DNA of 64,000 bases from Holtiella tumoricola (lineage in GTDB: Bacteria > Bacillota > Clostridia > Lachnospirales > Cellulosilyticaceae), in NCBI RefSeq assembly GCF_027857615.1, contig NZ_JAQIFT010000049.1, positions 62,001-126,000 on the forward strand, read 5' to 3'. Below the pieces are notes generated by a model. The model did not search any database, was not told the DNA's origin, and worked only from the letters and a program-made list of their open reading frames with translations. Position numbers and translations under genes: made by a program. This document shows positions 26,122-35,135 of this stretch, in pieces. Each line of letters starts with the position of its first letter. The first letter of the stretch is position 1.

Positions 26122-26745
26122 GTGAATGTTATTTTAATTAGGATTAAACAAAACAACTTAACTAGAAAACGTATGGCACATTTATTTGCGGATGCGTTTT
26201 ATGATGATCCTCTTTATGTTTATATCTTTCCCGATGATAAAACAAGGTTAGAGGCTTTAGAAGTTTTCTTTAAGATGTATTTAGATGTATTAGGTAAATA
26301 TGGTGAGTTAGTGACAAATTCAGAAGATATGACAGCTGTAGCCTATATTTATTATGAAGAACGCTTCAAAAGTAAATCACTTTATTACAAAGATTTATTT
26401 TTGGCTTCATTAAGGTTAACAGATTTTTTACGATATGTTAAAGTACGTGATGTTTATCGTATGTTAAAAACAGTTCATCACTTATCGTCCGAATGGATTC
26501 ATCATAATGTAGAAGGGAACTACATACATTTGGACTTATTAGCTGTTCAAAGAGAATATCGTGGACTTGGAAAAGCAAAGGCACTTGTGGATTATGCAAT
26601 ACAAGAAGCCAAGCTTAGAAACTTGCCACTTACATTAGAGACACAAAATGCAAAGAATATTAATTTATATAGACATTTTGAGTTTGAAACAGTAAAAGAG
26701 ATTAGTTATGAAAATATGGTACAATATTGTATGATACGAAAGTAG
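26122..26745 (+). CDS. GNAT family N-acetyltransferase
   Basis: 207-residue acetyltransferase of the GNAT fold. The acetyl-CoA binding motif A is visible as LDLLAVQREYRGLGKAKALV around 143-162, with the final strand/helix ETQNAKNINLYRHFEFE after it. The N-terminal half (MAHLFADAFYDDPLYVYIFPD) is like that of uncharacterised GNAT proteins acting on small molecules. Substrate unknown. The GTG at 26122 is used, but GAAGG lies too close to it, so the start is uncertain. It follows azlD by 3 bases and ends at a terminator. Confidence 0.85.
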   Translation: MNVILIRIKQNNLTRKRMAHLFADAFYDDPLYVYIFPDDKTRLEALEVFFKMYLDVLGKYGELVTNSEDMTAVAYIYYEERFKSKSLYYKDLFLASLRLTDFLRYVKVRDVYRMLKTVHHLSSEWIHHNVEGNYIHLDLLAVQREYRGLGKAKALVDYAIQEAKLRNLPLTLETQNAKNINLYRHFEFETVKEISYENMVQYCMIRK

Positions 26746-26782
26746 AAGGTTGTTGCAGATAAGCAGCGGCCTTTTTTATTTT
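26746..26782 (+). terminator. Intrinsic terminator after the acetyltransferase gene
   Basis: AAGGTTGTTGC (26746-26756) pairs with GCAGCGGCCTT (26763-26773) over 11 pairs, three of them G-T, followed by TTTTTTATTTT. Confidence 0.88.
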
Positions 26783-26880
26783 GTAAATTTGCAAAAAATT
26801 TAGTTTAACAAGTTGTCCTTACGGTCTAAACCTATAACACTTTCAATATATATGAAGTGAATAGAGATTGGAGGGATATT

Positions 26881-28272
26881 ATGGAGAGGTTTTTTAAGCT
26901 TAAAGAAAATGGTACAACAGTAAAGACAGAGATTTTTGCAGGAATAACCACTTATTTGACTATGGCTTATATTCTATTTGTTAACCCTATGATTTTATCT
27001 CAAACGGGTATGGATCAAAAAGCTGTCTTTATGGCCACCATTTTGGCAGCGGTTATAGGAACCTTAGTAATGGGATTAGTTGCTAATGTACCTTTTGCGC
27101 AAGCACCAGGGATGGGACTTAATGCAATGTTTACATTTACAATTGTGTTTGGTTTAGGATTCACTTGGCAACAGGCATTAGCAATGGTCTTTATATGTGG
27201 GCTTATTAATATTGTCATTACGGTGACAAAAGTACGAAAAATGATTATCAATGCGATTCCAACCTCTTTACAATATGCTATTTCTGCGGGAATTGGACTT
27301 TTTATTACTTATATTGGGCTTAAGCAAGCACATTTCATTACCTTTTCTGCCAGTGCATCAGATTGCATAACGAGCGGAGATTCTAGTATTTATATTAATG
27401 TACAACACGGATTAACAAACTTCACCGATCCTATTGCGTTGCTTGCATTAATTGGTCTTGTATTAACGATTATTTTATTACTCCTTAAGGTTAATGGGGC
27501 AATCTTATGGGGCATTTTAGGTACAACGATTATAGGTATATTTATGGGTGTAACACAAGTAGGAAATTTAAGTGGCATGAGTTTTGAAATACCAAGTATA
27601 GCGCCAACTTTCTTAAAACTAGATTTTGCAGGATTATTTAGTGAACCTGGTAAATTCTTTTTAGTTTTTTCAACGATTTTTGCTTTGTCTTTATCTGATA
27701 CATTTGATACGATAGGTACATTTTTAGGAACAGGACGTAAAGCTGGTATTTTTGATGAAAAAGATGAAGAGGTCTTTAAAAAAGGTCATAGTTTTTCTTC
27801 TAAACTTGAAAGAGCGCTTTTTGCGGATGCAACAGCAACTTCTATTGGTGCACTTTTAGGAACAAGTAATACAACTACTTATGTAGAAAGTGCGGCAGGT
27901 ATTAGTGTAGGTGGTAAGACGGGATTAACTTCTGTTGTGGTAGCTTGTTTATTTTTACTTTCTATCTTTATTAGTCCGATAGTAGGCATTGTGCCTGCAG
28001 CGGCTACAGCACCAGCCCTTATTGTAGTGGGTATTATGATGAGTGAATCTTTAGCAAAAATAGCATGGCATGAATTTGAGGTTGCAGCACCAGCTTTCTT
28101 TACATTCATTTTTATGGCATTTACAGGTAGTATTACTAATGGTATCGCAATAGGATTTATTTGCTATTGTATTTGTATGGTAGTTAAAGGTAAAGCTAAA
28201 AAAATACATCCTATTATGTATATTGTAACCCTATTGTTTATCTTAAATATGGTGATTCAAGCATTTATGTAA
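26881..28272 (+). CDS. Purine permease, AzgA/PbuG type (NCS2 family)
   Basis: Membrane transporter of the AzgA-like branch of the NCS2 family, whose members take up hypoxanthine, guanine or adenine. 463 residues and about 13 membrane helices; GITTYLTMAYILFVNP near the N-terminus, PGMGLNAMFTFTIVFGLG, SDTFDTIGTFLGTGRKAG and GTSNTTTYVESAAGISVGG are the family signatures. ATG 26881 follows GGAGGG; earlier in-frame codons lie upstream of that site. No purine riboswitch was recognised upstream. The precise base transported is not known. Confidence 0.9.
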   Translation: MERFFKLKENGTTVKTEIFAGITTYLTMAYILFVNPMILSQTGMDQKAVFMATILAAVIGTLVMGLVANVPFAQAPGMGLNAMFTFTIVFGLGFTWQQALAMVFICGLINIVITVTKVRKMIINAIPTSLQYAISAGIGLFITYIGLKQAHFITFSASASDCITSGDSSIYINVQHGLTNFTDPIALLALIGLVLTIILLLLKVNGAILWGILGTTIIGIFMGVTQVGNLSGMSFEIPSIAPTFLKLDFAGLFSEPGKFFLVFSTIFALSLSDTFDTIGTFLGTGRKAGIFDEKDEEVFKKGHSFSSKLERALFADATATSIGALLGTSNTTTYVESAAGISVGGKTGLTSVVVACLFLLSIFISPIVGIVPAAATAPALIVVGIMMSESLAKIAWHEFEVAAPAFFTFIFMAFTGSITNGIAIGFICYCICMVVKGKAKKIHPIMYIVTLLFILNMVIQAFM

Positions 28273-28578
28273 AAATAGATGAATAGATTAACGATATAAT
28301 AATTAAAAATCATAGATTAAACTACATGAAATAAGTATTTATTAACTTGTAAAATAGAGTATGAGTAAGCCCCTAGAGCAAATAGATCTGCTGTAGGGGC
28401 TTTATGCATTGAGTAGAATCAATCTTTTAGAGGATAGGATTGTTAAAGGAGTGGCGTTGCAGTAAATCAGATTTATTTATAAAAAGAGTATAGAAAACAT
28501 TAAAAGATTAGAGTAGAGTATATAGTATAAGAAAAAAATATAGATGCAAGAGCATAGCTATAGAATAAGGAGATAAGG
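28273..28578. other. 306-base non-coding stretch after the purine permease
   Basis: AT-rich and without a credible gene. It holds the terminator at 28367-28403; the remainder contains many short TAGA/ATAG-like words and presumably the promoter of the next gene, but no clear -35/-10 pair was identified. Confidence 0.8.
28367..28403. terminator. Terminator after the purine permease
   Basis: AAGCCCCTA (28367-28375) pairs perfectly with TAGGGGCTT (28394-28402), with a further AGCA/TGCT pairing inside. The T-run after it is short, so efficiency is uncertain. Confidence 0.7.
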
Positions 28579-29010
28579 ATGACACGTGAAGCACTTAAGA
28601 CATTATTGAATGAACAAGAAGCAAGTTGTATACTTTTTGAAAATGGACAAATGATTATGAACTCTTATGAAAAGGGTGTTTTGCCTTTATGGCGTTATAT
28701 AACAGAGTGTGAAAGCCTTCCAGAAGGAATATTAGAAGTAGCTGATAAAATGGTAGGACGCGCAGTAGCTTATTTACTGATTTATTTAGGTGTAAGCAAT
28801 GTTTATACCAAAGTCATTAGCAAGACAGCACTAGAAGTATTGAGCCGTTATGCAATGACAGTACATTATGATGAAGTTGTACCTTATATTTTAAATCGTA
28901 CAAAAGATGGTCAATGTCCGATGGAAGCAGCACTTGAGCAAGTAGGTGTTGAACAAGAAGCTTTTAAGATTATTGATCAGTTTGTAAAAAGAAGGTTAGG
29001 CATAGCTTAG
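28579..29010 (+). CDS. DUF1893 domain protein
   Basis: 143-residue soluble protein that matches the DUF1893 pattern: CILFENGQMIMNSYEKGVLPL near the start, ADKMVGRAVAYLLIYLGV around 55-72, YTKVISKTALEVL and a conserved VVPYILNRTKDGQCPME near 97-113. The family is described as cytidine-deaminase-like in fold, but its function is unknown to me. AAGGAGATAAGG precedes the ATG. It is not clearly in an operon with its neighbours. Confidence 0.8.
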   Translation: MTREALKTLLNEQEASCILFENGQMIMNSYEKGVLPLWRYITECESLPEGILEVADKMVGRAVAYLLIYLGVSNVYTKVISKTALEVLSRYAMTVHYDEVVPYILNRTKDGQCPMEAALEQVGVEQEAFKIIDQFVKRRLGIA

Positions 29011-29162
29011 AACATAAAAAGGAGTGAATAAATGTAAATAAGATATAAAGATAAATAAATTTGTGAGAGTAAATACAAGAAATAATATAAAGATGGATAT
29101 AAAATTAAGTTCGAAAAAAGTTTCAAATAAAAAGGTAAACAGCAAATTTTAGGAGGCAATAG

Positions 29163-30548
29163 ATGAGAGGAAATAGAATGCTTATACATAAAAAGGTAGC
29201 CTGTGGCTTACTTGGGGCTACAATGCTTTTAAATCAGCAGTATAGGGTTTATGGACAACCTTTGCCAGAGGATATTGTTGTAGAGGGTGTCAAAGTAGAG
29301 TTTGATGCTACAACAGGTGTACCTATAACCATAGAGGGACGTACACATGTACCACTACGTCTTATGGCAGAAAGGTTAGGGTATAAAACAGGATGGGATG
29401 CTCTAGCAGGAAGAGTAACAGTAGAGGATGGGAATAACCATATGTCTCTACAAATAGGAAGCCCAAAGGCAACCATCAATGGCAAACAAGTATATATTGA
29501 TGAGAGAGAGGGTGTGCCTGTATATTCCACGACAGCAAGTTTAAGAAATGATAGAACTTATGTACCTTTACGGTTTGTAACAGAAAATCTAGGTTGTGAA
29601 GTGAACTTTGAAAATGGGATTACTTATATTACAAATAAACAAGAAGCAGAAGGTCCAATTGATCCATGGCGTTATCAAGGGTTATTAGGACAAGGGATGG
29701 ATGTAGACTGGTCTAAAACGGAACAAGGACGTAAGTCTTATAATAAACAAGCTGCACAAGACTTTAAAGATGCAGGGGTTAGCCATGTACGCATTAGAAT
29801 AAAAGATGAAGCAGATGAAGAACTCTTTAAAAGCTTAGATCAACAGATAGAAGATTGTCTTGAAGTAGGTTTAATACCTATCATTGCATATCAAGCGGAT
29901 GAATTTAAAAATGAACCAAGTGAGAAGAATATTAAAAAGGTGATAAAGTGGTGGGAAACCGTTGCTAAGCGCTATCAAGATGTTTCTCATCTTCTTTCCT
30001 TTGATTTACTTATTGAAGCAACAGATGCACTAAATAAGCAACCAGAGAAATTAAATGAAATTTATGAGCGTATTGTAGCAACTATTCGTCAAACAAATCC
30101 AACAAGGATTATTATGATTTCACCAAGATTACGTTCGGATGCGGCGTACCTAAGTGAACTTAAAATACCATCAAACCATAATGGCTACTTAATGGCAGAG
30201 TGGCATTTTTATGCTTCAGGACCGAGTAAGACCAACGAGCGTAAGCTATGGACCATAGGAACAGAAGAAGAAAAAGTGCTTATCAATGAAAAGATTGATT
30301 TAGCACTTGAATGGCAACAATCAACAGGTATACCAACATGGGTAGGTGCTTGGATGCCAGGTAACTATAATGATGGAAATGATTATACCATTCATGAACA
30401 AGTAGTCTTTGCAACATATATAAGTGAACAATTAATAGAGGCAGGCATACCTTTTGCAGTGAATTCAGATACGAAGTTCTATGATAGAGAAACCAATGCA
30501 TGGGTAGAAGAGATGCTACCAGTAAGAACATCTATTTATAAGAAATAG
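29163..30548 (+). CDS. Secreted stalk-domain protein with GH5-like barrel
   Basis: 461 residues with an N-terminal signal peptide (about 1-31, cleavage near VYG), a copper-amine-oxidase-N-like stalk domain made of two repeats (THVPLRLMAERLGY at 61-74 and TYVPLRFVTENLG at 132-144), and a C-terminal cellulase-family (GH5-like) barrel from about 170. The barrel keeps the W347-H-F-Y350 strand typical of GH5 and a Glu285 at the acid/base position, but the usual NEP reads IEA. Where GH5 has the nucleophile Glu (GEF/GEW) this protein has VGAW with Ala396. It may be a non-catalytic or re-purposed glycan-binding protein. AGGAGG lies six bases before the ATG. Confidence 0.75.
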   Translation: MRGNRMLIHKKVACGLLGATMLLNQQYRVYGQPLPEDIVVEGVKVEFDATTGVPITIEGRTHVPLRLMAERLGYKTGWDALAGRVTVEDGNNHMSLQIGSPKATINGKQVYIDEREGVPVYSTTASLRNDRTYVPLRFVTENLGCEVNFENGITYITNKQEAEGPIDPWRYQGLLGQGMDVDWSKTEQGRKSYNKQAAQDFKDAGVSHVRIRIKDEADEELFKSLDQQIEDCLEVGLIPIIAYQADEFKNEPSEKNIKKVIKWWETVAKRYQDVSHLLSFDLLIEATDALNKQPEKLNEIYERIVATIRQTNPTRIIMISPRLRSDAAYLSELKIPSNHNGYLMAEWHFYASGPSKTNERKLWTIGTEEEKVLINEKIDLALEWQQSTGIPTWVGAWMPGNYNDGNDYTIHEQVVFATYISEQLIEAGIPFAVNSDTKFYDRETNAWVEEMLPVRTSIYKK

Positions 30549-30616
30549 AATTTTTAGGAGCAAATTGGAAAAAGAGAGCATATATTGATGGTATCAAACA
30601 TCATGGAGGTCTCAAA

Positions 30617-31201
30617 ATGCAACGTCATAGTCAACAATCAATGCAATCTGGACTAGGATTAGGAAGTATTTTGATAGCTGGTCTTGTTTTCAGAAGTATG
30701 ACACAAGCTTCACAAAAAGAAGAAAGTGAAGTAGTAGAGAATGAGCAATCAGAAAGTATAGATGTAGTAGTAGATGAAGAACCTGTTGAAAGAGTAGTAG
30801 AAATGCCCATAGGTATGCCAAATCCTATTATAGAATACGCAACGTTAGAAGAACTTGAGGCTGCATTACCTTTCACATTAAAGTTACCTACTATTCCGAG
30901 TGACTATATGATGAGTAGTTTTTCAACTATAGATGGGCATATAGCACAAGTGGTATATACAAGTTCTACCAATGAAATCACTTATCGTATGGCTGAAGGT
31001 ACACAGGACATCAGTGGAGATTATACGGATTATCCACTAGAAGAAGATGTGGATAGTAAATGGGATGAGGTTACATTAAAAGGTGATTCTAGTGGTATTT
31101 ATTTAGCCGTATGGACAGATAGTACTTATACTTACTCCATAAGGAGCCAAGAGGCATTAAATGAACAAGAAATGATGGATTTAGTTGAAAGTATAGGATA
31201 A
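30617..31201 (+). CDS. Membrane-anchored protein with DUF4367-like domain
   Basis: 194 residues: a short N-terminus, one hydrophobic segment (about 12-28), an acidic linker, and a C-terminal globular domain with PFTLKLPTIPSDYMMSSFS and VTLKGDSSGIYLAVWTDSTYTYSI, which resembles DUF4367, a domain found in anti-sigma and cell-surface regulatory proteins. A role as a small surface or signalling protein is inferred only. It is preceded by TGGAGG and followed by a long terminator hairpin. Confidence 0.6.
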   Translation: MQRHSQQSMQSGLGLGSILIAGLVFRSMTQASQKEESEVVENEQSESIDVVVDEEPVERVVEMPIGMPNPIIEYATLEELEAALPFTLKLPTIPSDYMMSSFSTIDGHIAQVVYTSSTNEITYRMAEGTQDISGDYTDYPLEEDVDSKWDEVTLKGDSSGIYLAVWTDSTYTYSIRSQEALNEQEMMDLVESIG

Positions 31202-31205
31202 GATG

Positions 31206-31245
31206 AGGACTTAAGTAAGTGAGATCATTTACTTAAGTCCTTATT
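31206..31245 (+). terminator. Terminator after the DUF4367-like gene
   Basis: AGGACTTAAGTAA (31206-31218) pairs perfectly with TTACTTAAGTCCT (31229-31241); two more pairs extend it to 15 around a six-base loop, then TTATTCT follows. Confidence 0.8.
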
Positions 31246-31350
31246 CTATGAGTTAGAAATTAGAAAATTTAATGGAGACAAGAAGATTTTTGGTCTAGAA
31301 CAAGAAATTATGTAATAGCTATTAATATGGAAAATAGAGGAGATGGGATC

Positions 31351-31527
31351 ATGATTAAGTGTAGATTAAAAGAATTTGTGACCTATTATATTCATTCTAT
31401 GTTAAAAGCCTATAAGCTAAGAGATTATTTAGCTTGCAAAAAGAATATTTCAAAAGAAGAAGCCAATCAAATGTGGTATGCTTATATGGGCATTTTAGCA
31501 CAGGGAAATGATTGGACGAATGTATAA
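31351..31527 (+). CDS. Small protein of unknown function
   Basis: A 58-residue product that I do not recognise. It is mostly helical in character and basic, with no signal peptide or Cys pairs; KEFVTYYIHSMLKAYKLRDYL and KNISKEEANQMWYAYMGIL read like two amphipathic helices. AGAGGAGAT (31336-31344) is a good ribosome binding site for the ATG at 31351, which supports that it is real; an ATG at 31327 would precede that site. It stands alone between two terminated units. Confidence 0.55.
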   Translation: MIKCRLKEFVTYYIHSMLKAYKLRDYLACKKNISKEEANQMWYAYMGILAQGNDWTNV

Positions 31528-31619
31528 AAAAAGTGATAGAATAGAGAATAAAAAGATACAATGAAAAGAATGAAGTGTTTAAAGATAAATTCAATTAAGA
31601 TAAGAAAGAGGAAAAGATA

Positions 31620-32543
31620 ATGAAGGCCCTATCAGTGATCATAGATACCGATCCAGGAGTAGATGATTTTGTAGCACTTATGCTAGCAAAACAAAATCCA
31701 CAATTAAAGATAGAAGGGATTACAACCGTAGCAGGAAATTTAGGAAGTGATAAGGTTACACAAAATGCTTTAAATATTGTTAAATTCCTAGAATTAGAAG
31801 CACCTGTTATACGCGGTGCACGATCACCTTTGGGACATTCACTTGAAAGTGCAGAAGCTTTTCATGGAGAAGGTGGGTTAGGTGGTGTTAAATTACCACA
31901 ATCTAATCAAAAATGTATTGAGCAGTACGCATGGGACTTTATCTATGAAAAAGCAGTAAGTTTAAAGGGTGAATTAGAAATTATTGCACTAGGGCCGTTA
32001 ACTAATCTTGCTAAGGCACTAAAAAAGTATCCTGATTTATCTCAACATGTTAAGACGATTACATTTATGGGTGGCTCCACTGGAAGAGGAAATCGTACAC
32101 CTTTTGCAGAATTTAATATATGGGCAGATCCACTAGCTGCTCAGATCGTATTCGAGTCAGGAATTCCTCTCAAAATGGTAGGATTAGATGTAACAACAAA
32201 AGGTGTTTTAAATGAAACCAACATGAATAAGTTATTAGAATATGAACATCCTTATAAAGAGGTTGTGAAGCAGTTACTACATTTTTTACAACAACTCAGT
32301 AAGCAAATGGGAAAGGATACAGTTATGCTTCATGATGCATTAGCTGTAGCTAGCGTGATTTGCCCCCCATTATTAACGTATACAGCCTGTTATAGTGAGG
32401 TAGAGATACACGATGAAAAGTACAGAGGGCAAACACGTATAGACTTAGAACATGTAACCAGGAAGCAGCCTAATGTAGAGGTAGCTATAGCGGTTGATAC
32501 CCCTAGATTTATTCATTTACTTGAAGAAATGTTAAAGTATTAA
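31620..32543 (+). CDS. Inosine-uridine preferring nucleoside hydrolase
   Basis: Calcium-dependent hydrolase that splits ribonucleosides into base and ribose. 307 residues with the IUNH signature IIDTDPGVDDFVALM (Asp9, Asp11, Asp15, Asp16), NPQLKIEGITTVAGN, EFNIWADPLAAQ and the C-terminal MLHDALAVA with the conserved His-Asp. GAGGAAAAGATA precedes the ATG. The nearby ribokinase gene would phosphorylate the released ribose, so the pair suggests nucleoside salvage. Specificity among nucleosides is not evident. Confidence 0.93.
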   Translation: MKALSVIIDTDPGVDDFVALMLAKQNPQLKIEGITTVAGNLGSDKVTQNALNIVKFLELEAPVIRGARSPLGHSLESAEAFHGEGGLGGVKLPQSNQKCIEQYAWDFIYEKAVSLKGELEIIALGPLTNLAKALKKYPDLSQHVKTITFMGGSTGRGNRTPFAEFNIWADPLAAQIVFESGIPLKMVGLDVTTKGVLNETNMNKLLEYEHPYKEVVKQLLHFLQQLSKQMGKDTVMLHDALAVASVICPPLLTYTACYSEVEIHDEKYRGQTRIDLEHVTRKQPNVEVAIAVDTPRFIHLLEEMLKY

Positions 32544-32555
32544 ATATAAAGAAGG

Positions 32556-32588
32556 GCTGATAGACGTTGAAGGTTATCAGCTTTTTCT
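32556..32588 (+). terminator. Terminator after the nucleoside hydrolase gene
   Basis: GCTGATA (32556-32562) pairs with TATCAGC (32575-32581), extended by AAGG/TTTT-type pairs, and is followed by TTTTTCTT. Confidence 0.75.
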
Positions 32589-32703
32589 TATGAACTTTAT
32601 TAAATCCCAATAGACTTTAAATGAAGAGTGATGAAGTATGATAAAATATAAATCACGTAAAAGGACAAAAATAAAGCAGATGAAATGCAAAAGGAGATTA
32701 AAT

Positions 32704-33588
32704 ATGATTGTAGTGGTAGGTAGTTTAAATATAGATTTAGTTGTGGAAGTAGAGAGAAGACCGGAAAAAGGTGAAACCTTATCAGGACGTGACTTTCATA
32801 CATTTCCTGGAGGAAAAGGAGCTAATCAAGCAGTAACTATTGGAAGGTTAGGCGAAACATGTGCAATGCTTGGATGTATTGGACAAGATACGAATGGTAA
32901 GTTAATGTATGAGGTGCTTCAAAAAGAGGGCTTAGAACTTGCGTATCTTAAGCAAGTAGAGGGACCAAATGGTGTAGCTGTTATTACACTCAGTGAACAA
33001 GATAATAGTATCATTGTTGTACCAGGAGCCAATCAATCTGTAACAGTAGACTATATAGAAGCCAATCGTAAGATAATAGAAGCAGCTGATTTAGTTGTTA
33101 CTCAGTTGGAGATTCCATTAGAGGCTGTATGCTATTTAGGAGAAATGACTTCTAAAAAAGGCATTCCACTTATTCTAAATCCAGCACCAGCACAGGTCTT
33201 ACCCAAAGCACTTATTGAACAATGTACGTACTTAACACCTAATGAGCATGAATGCAAAATATTATTTGGGCAAGAAGAATCTCTTGAAGCATGTCTTAAA
33301 AAGTATCCCAATAAATTAATTGTTACCCAGGGTGCACAAGGGGTAAGTTTTTATGATGGGAAAGAAGTGGTTAATGTACCTGCTTATAAGATGGAAGTAG
33401 TAGATACAACAGGTGCAGGAGATACCTTTAATGGTGCACTTGCATATCAATTAGCACAAGGAACAGGATTAAGGGAAGCTATTGATTTTGCAAACTTGGC
33501 AGCGGGCCTGTCTGTAACCCAATTAAGTGCACAAGGTGGTATGCCAACTTTAGAACAAATAAAAGCTTATAGAAACAATGTAAAATAA
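32704..33588 (+). CDS. rbsK: Ribokinase
   Basis: PfkB-family sugar kinase that makes ribose-5-phosphate. 294 residues: VVVGSLNIDLVVEVERRPEKGET at the start, FPGGKGANQAVTIGRLG around 35-50, NPAPAQ, and the catalytic VDTTGAGDTFNGALAYQLA near 235-252. ATG 32704 follows AAAGGAG; the frame extends upstream to 32638 but without conserved sequence. It follows the nucleoside hydrolase across a terminator, consistent with use of ribose from nucleosides, although no ribose transporter is here. Confidence 0.93.
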   Translation: MIVVVGSLNIDLVVEVERRPEKGETLSGRDFHTFPGGKGANQAVTIGRLGETCAMLGCIGQDTNGKLMYEVLQKEGLELAYLKQVEGPNGVAVITLSEQDNSIIVVPGANQSVTVDYIEANRKIIEAADLVVTQLEIPLEAVCYLGEMTSKKGIPLILNPAPAQVLPKALIEQCTYLTPNEHECKILFGQEESLEACLKKYPNKLIVTQGAQGVSFYDGKEVVNVPAYKMEVVDTTGAGDTFNGALAYQLAQGTGLREAIDFANLAAGLSVTQLSAQGGMPTLEQIKAYRNNVK

Positions 33589-33815
33589 GTAAAAAGATAC
33601 CTCACAAAAAGGCCAAAATATAAAATTGAAATATCTAATTAAATATGATATTTTATAAAAGTATATAAAAATATTGTGACATCTAAAAAGCATAGGTAAG
33701 ACTTAGATATAAACGAATGCATTGGATTTATAGCGTTGTATAGAGGGATACAAAGTAAGGGGCAAAGCTTTAGAACTTATAAAAAACCAAAAAAGAATGT
33801 AGAAGGGGAGATTAA

Positions 33816-34199
33816 ATGAAGGATATAAAGTTAACACAAGTGTTAGGGATTATAGGGATACTCTTATGGGCGGTGACCATTTTTTTAAGAGAGACGAGTG
33901 TAAGCGCAATAAGTGGAGTGGGTTTTATACTAGGTGTGATGCCAAACTTTGCAGCAGTATGGTTCTTTGCTAGTTGTGTTTGTCAAGTGTATGAAACCTA
34001 TTATAAAAAAGCATTTACGTTAAAATCTATGATGATAACTCTTGGATGTATTTTTATAGGGGCATTAGGATCTGAAATTGTTCATGATCTGTTTTTAAAT
34101 AGTCCATTTGATGGATATGATATACTGGTAACCATTATAGCAATAGTTCTCTTTGCAGGAGCAGACTACATACAATTAAAAAAGTCCTTAAGCTGTTAA
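33816..34199 (+). CDS. Small integral membrane protein of unknown function
   Basis: 127 residues with four predicted membrane helices (about 8-25, 33-55, 70-90 and 100-118) and short loops; family not recognised. A conserved-looking acidic/His loop SEIVHDLFLNSPFDGYD sits between the last two helices. AAGGGGAG precedes the ATG. Its last codons form the left arm of a bidirectional terminator shared with the convergent regulator gene. Confidence 0.65.
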   Translation: MKDIKLTQVLGIIGILLWAVTIFLRETSVSAISGVGFILGVMPNFAAVWFFASCVCQVYETYYKKAFTLKSMMITLGCIFIGALGSEIVHDLFLNSPFDGYDILVTIIAIVLFAGADYIQLKKSLSC

Positions 34200-34216
34200 G
34201 CTTTGAGGACTTTTTT
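34178..34216. terminator. Bidirectional terminator between convergent genes
   Basis: AAAAAAGTCCT (34178-34188) pairs with AGGACTTTTTT (34206-34216), with an inner AAGC/GCTT stem. A-run and T-run on both sides let it end transcription from the membrane protein gene (+) and the regulator gene (-). Confidence 0.88.
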
Positions 34217-34892
34217 AATATTGAAGGATTTTTTTATTTTGAGCATAATCCATAAGGGCCTCTTGATCAAGAATTTTGATGGAGTGGCCTAATTTTTTTA
34301 TAATACCCTCATCTTTAAAACTACCAATAATTCTAGCTACGGTAATATGATGAATGCCTAAGTACTTAGAAAGCTCAGGATAGTTAAATTCTTTATGTAA
34401 TATAAAATCACCATTTACTTCTTCTGCAAGAGAGAGCAAGGTAAAGGCAATTTTTGAAGCCGCATTACTTTCTTGAGCGGTATAGAAATGTTTAAGCAAA
34501 TTTCTAGAAGTATTAGCCATGGAAAGCATAATAAATTTTAAGATTTGTGGATAAGTTTGCATGAGTTCAAAAATATGCTCTTTTTCAAGACGATATACCG
34601 TGCAGTTACTTTTGGCTTTAAGAAGAAAGTAAGCTTCAGAAGTTGTATCTTGTTCATGAGTATATTCTAAAAAGGCTGGAGTAAAACCAATGATAGAACC
34701 TGGTTTGAGATAATGATAAATATGTTCTTTGCCAGAATCTTTAAGGCTCATCAAGGCGCAAAGGCCATCAGTTAGGCAGTAGATGGCATCAAGATTATCG
34801 TAACCATCATAAAAGATATGGCCTTTGGGGAGTTTTTGAAGCGTACCTGCATTACAGAGAATTTGAAAATGTTCATGGTCAAGTTGTTTCAT
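34215..34892 (-). CDS. Crp/Fnr family transcriptional regulator
   Basis: 225 residues: a cyclic-nucleotide-binding-like N-terminal domain (about 10-120, GHIFYDGYDNLDAIYCLTDG, then GSIIGFTPAFL) and a C-terminal helix-turn-helix with YPELSKYLGIHHITVARIIGSFKDEGII. No Cys cluster typical of Fnr is seen, so the effector is unknown. The ATG at 34892 is taken because AGGAGGT lies just upstream; the frame continues upstream but into AT-rich sequence without conservation. It is divergent from an SLC13 transporter and is probably its regulator. Confidence 0.85.
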   Translation of the reverse strand: MKQLDHEHFQILCNAGTLQKLPKGHIFYDGYDNLDAIYCLTDGLCALMSLKDSGKEHIYHYLKPGSIIGFTPAFLEYTHEQDTTSEAYFLLKAKSNCTVYRLEKEHIFELMQTYPQILKFIMLSMANTSRNLLKHFYTAQESNAASKIAFTLLSLAEEVNGDFILHKEFNYPELSKYLGIHHITVARIIGSFKDEGIIKKLGHSIKILDQEALMDYAQNKKILQY

Positions 34893-34974
34893 AGCATACC
34901 TCCTGAGGTAAAGATGTTGAAAATAAATTAACAAAATAAAAATATAGCATACGTTTTGTTTTGAATAAATAGGT

Positions 34975-34987
34975 TGCATACAATGCA
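34975..34987. promoter_or_regulatory. Candidate operator between regulator and SLC13 gene
   Basis: A perfect inverted repeat TGCAT-ACA-ATGCA lies in the divergent intergenic region. A second palindrome AAAAATATATTTTT sits at 35035-35048. Either could be the site of the adjacent Crp-type regulator; this is inference from symmetry and position. Confidence 0.3.
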
Positions 34988-35135
34988 CAAATAAAATTTT
35001 AAAACTATCTTTATTATAACGTAAATAGCTATATAAAAATATATTTTTGTTAAAAAAATATAAAATATTAGCGTGGACTAATCGTAAAAACAAAACTATA
35101 TGATATTATTTTAACAAATAAAGGAGGGAGCAAAT

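Noticed and set aside
26783..26880. Purine riboswitch upstream of the purine permease
   Set aside because: The conserved TATA...TCTACC-type core and the loop-loop partners of the purine aptamer are not present.
34893..35093. N-terminal extension of the Crp-type regulator
   Set aside because: The upstream frame is AT-rich and hydrophobic by composition, has no ribosome binding site, and AGGAGGT sits right before the ATG at 34892.
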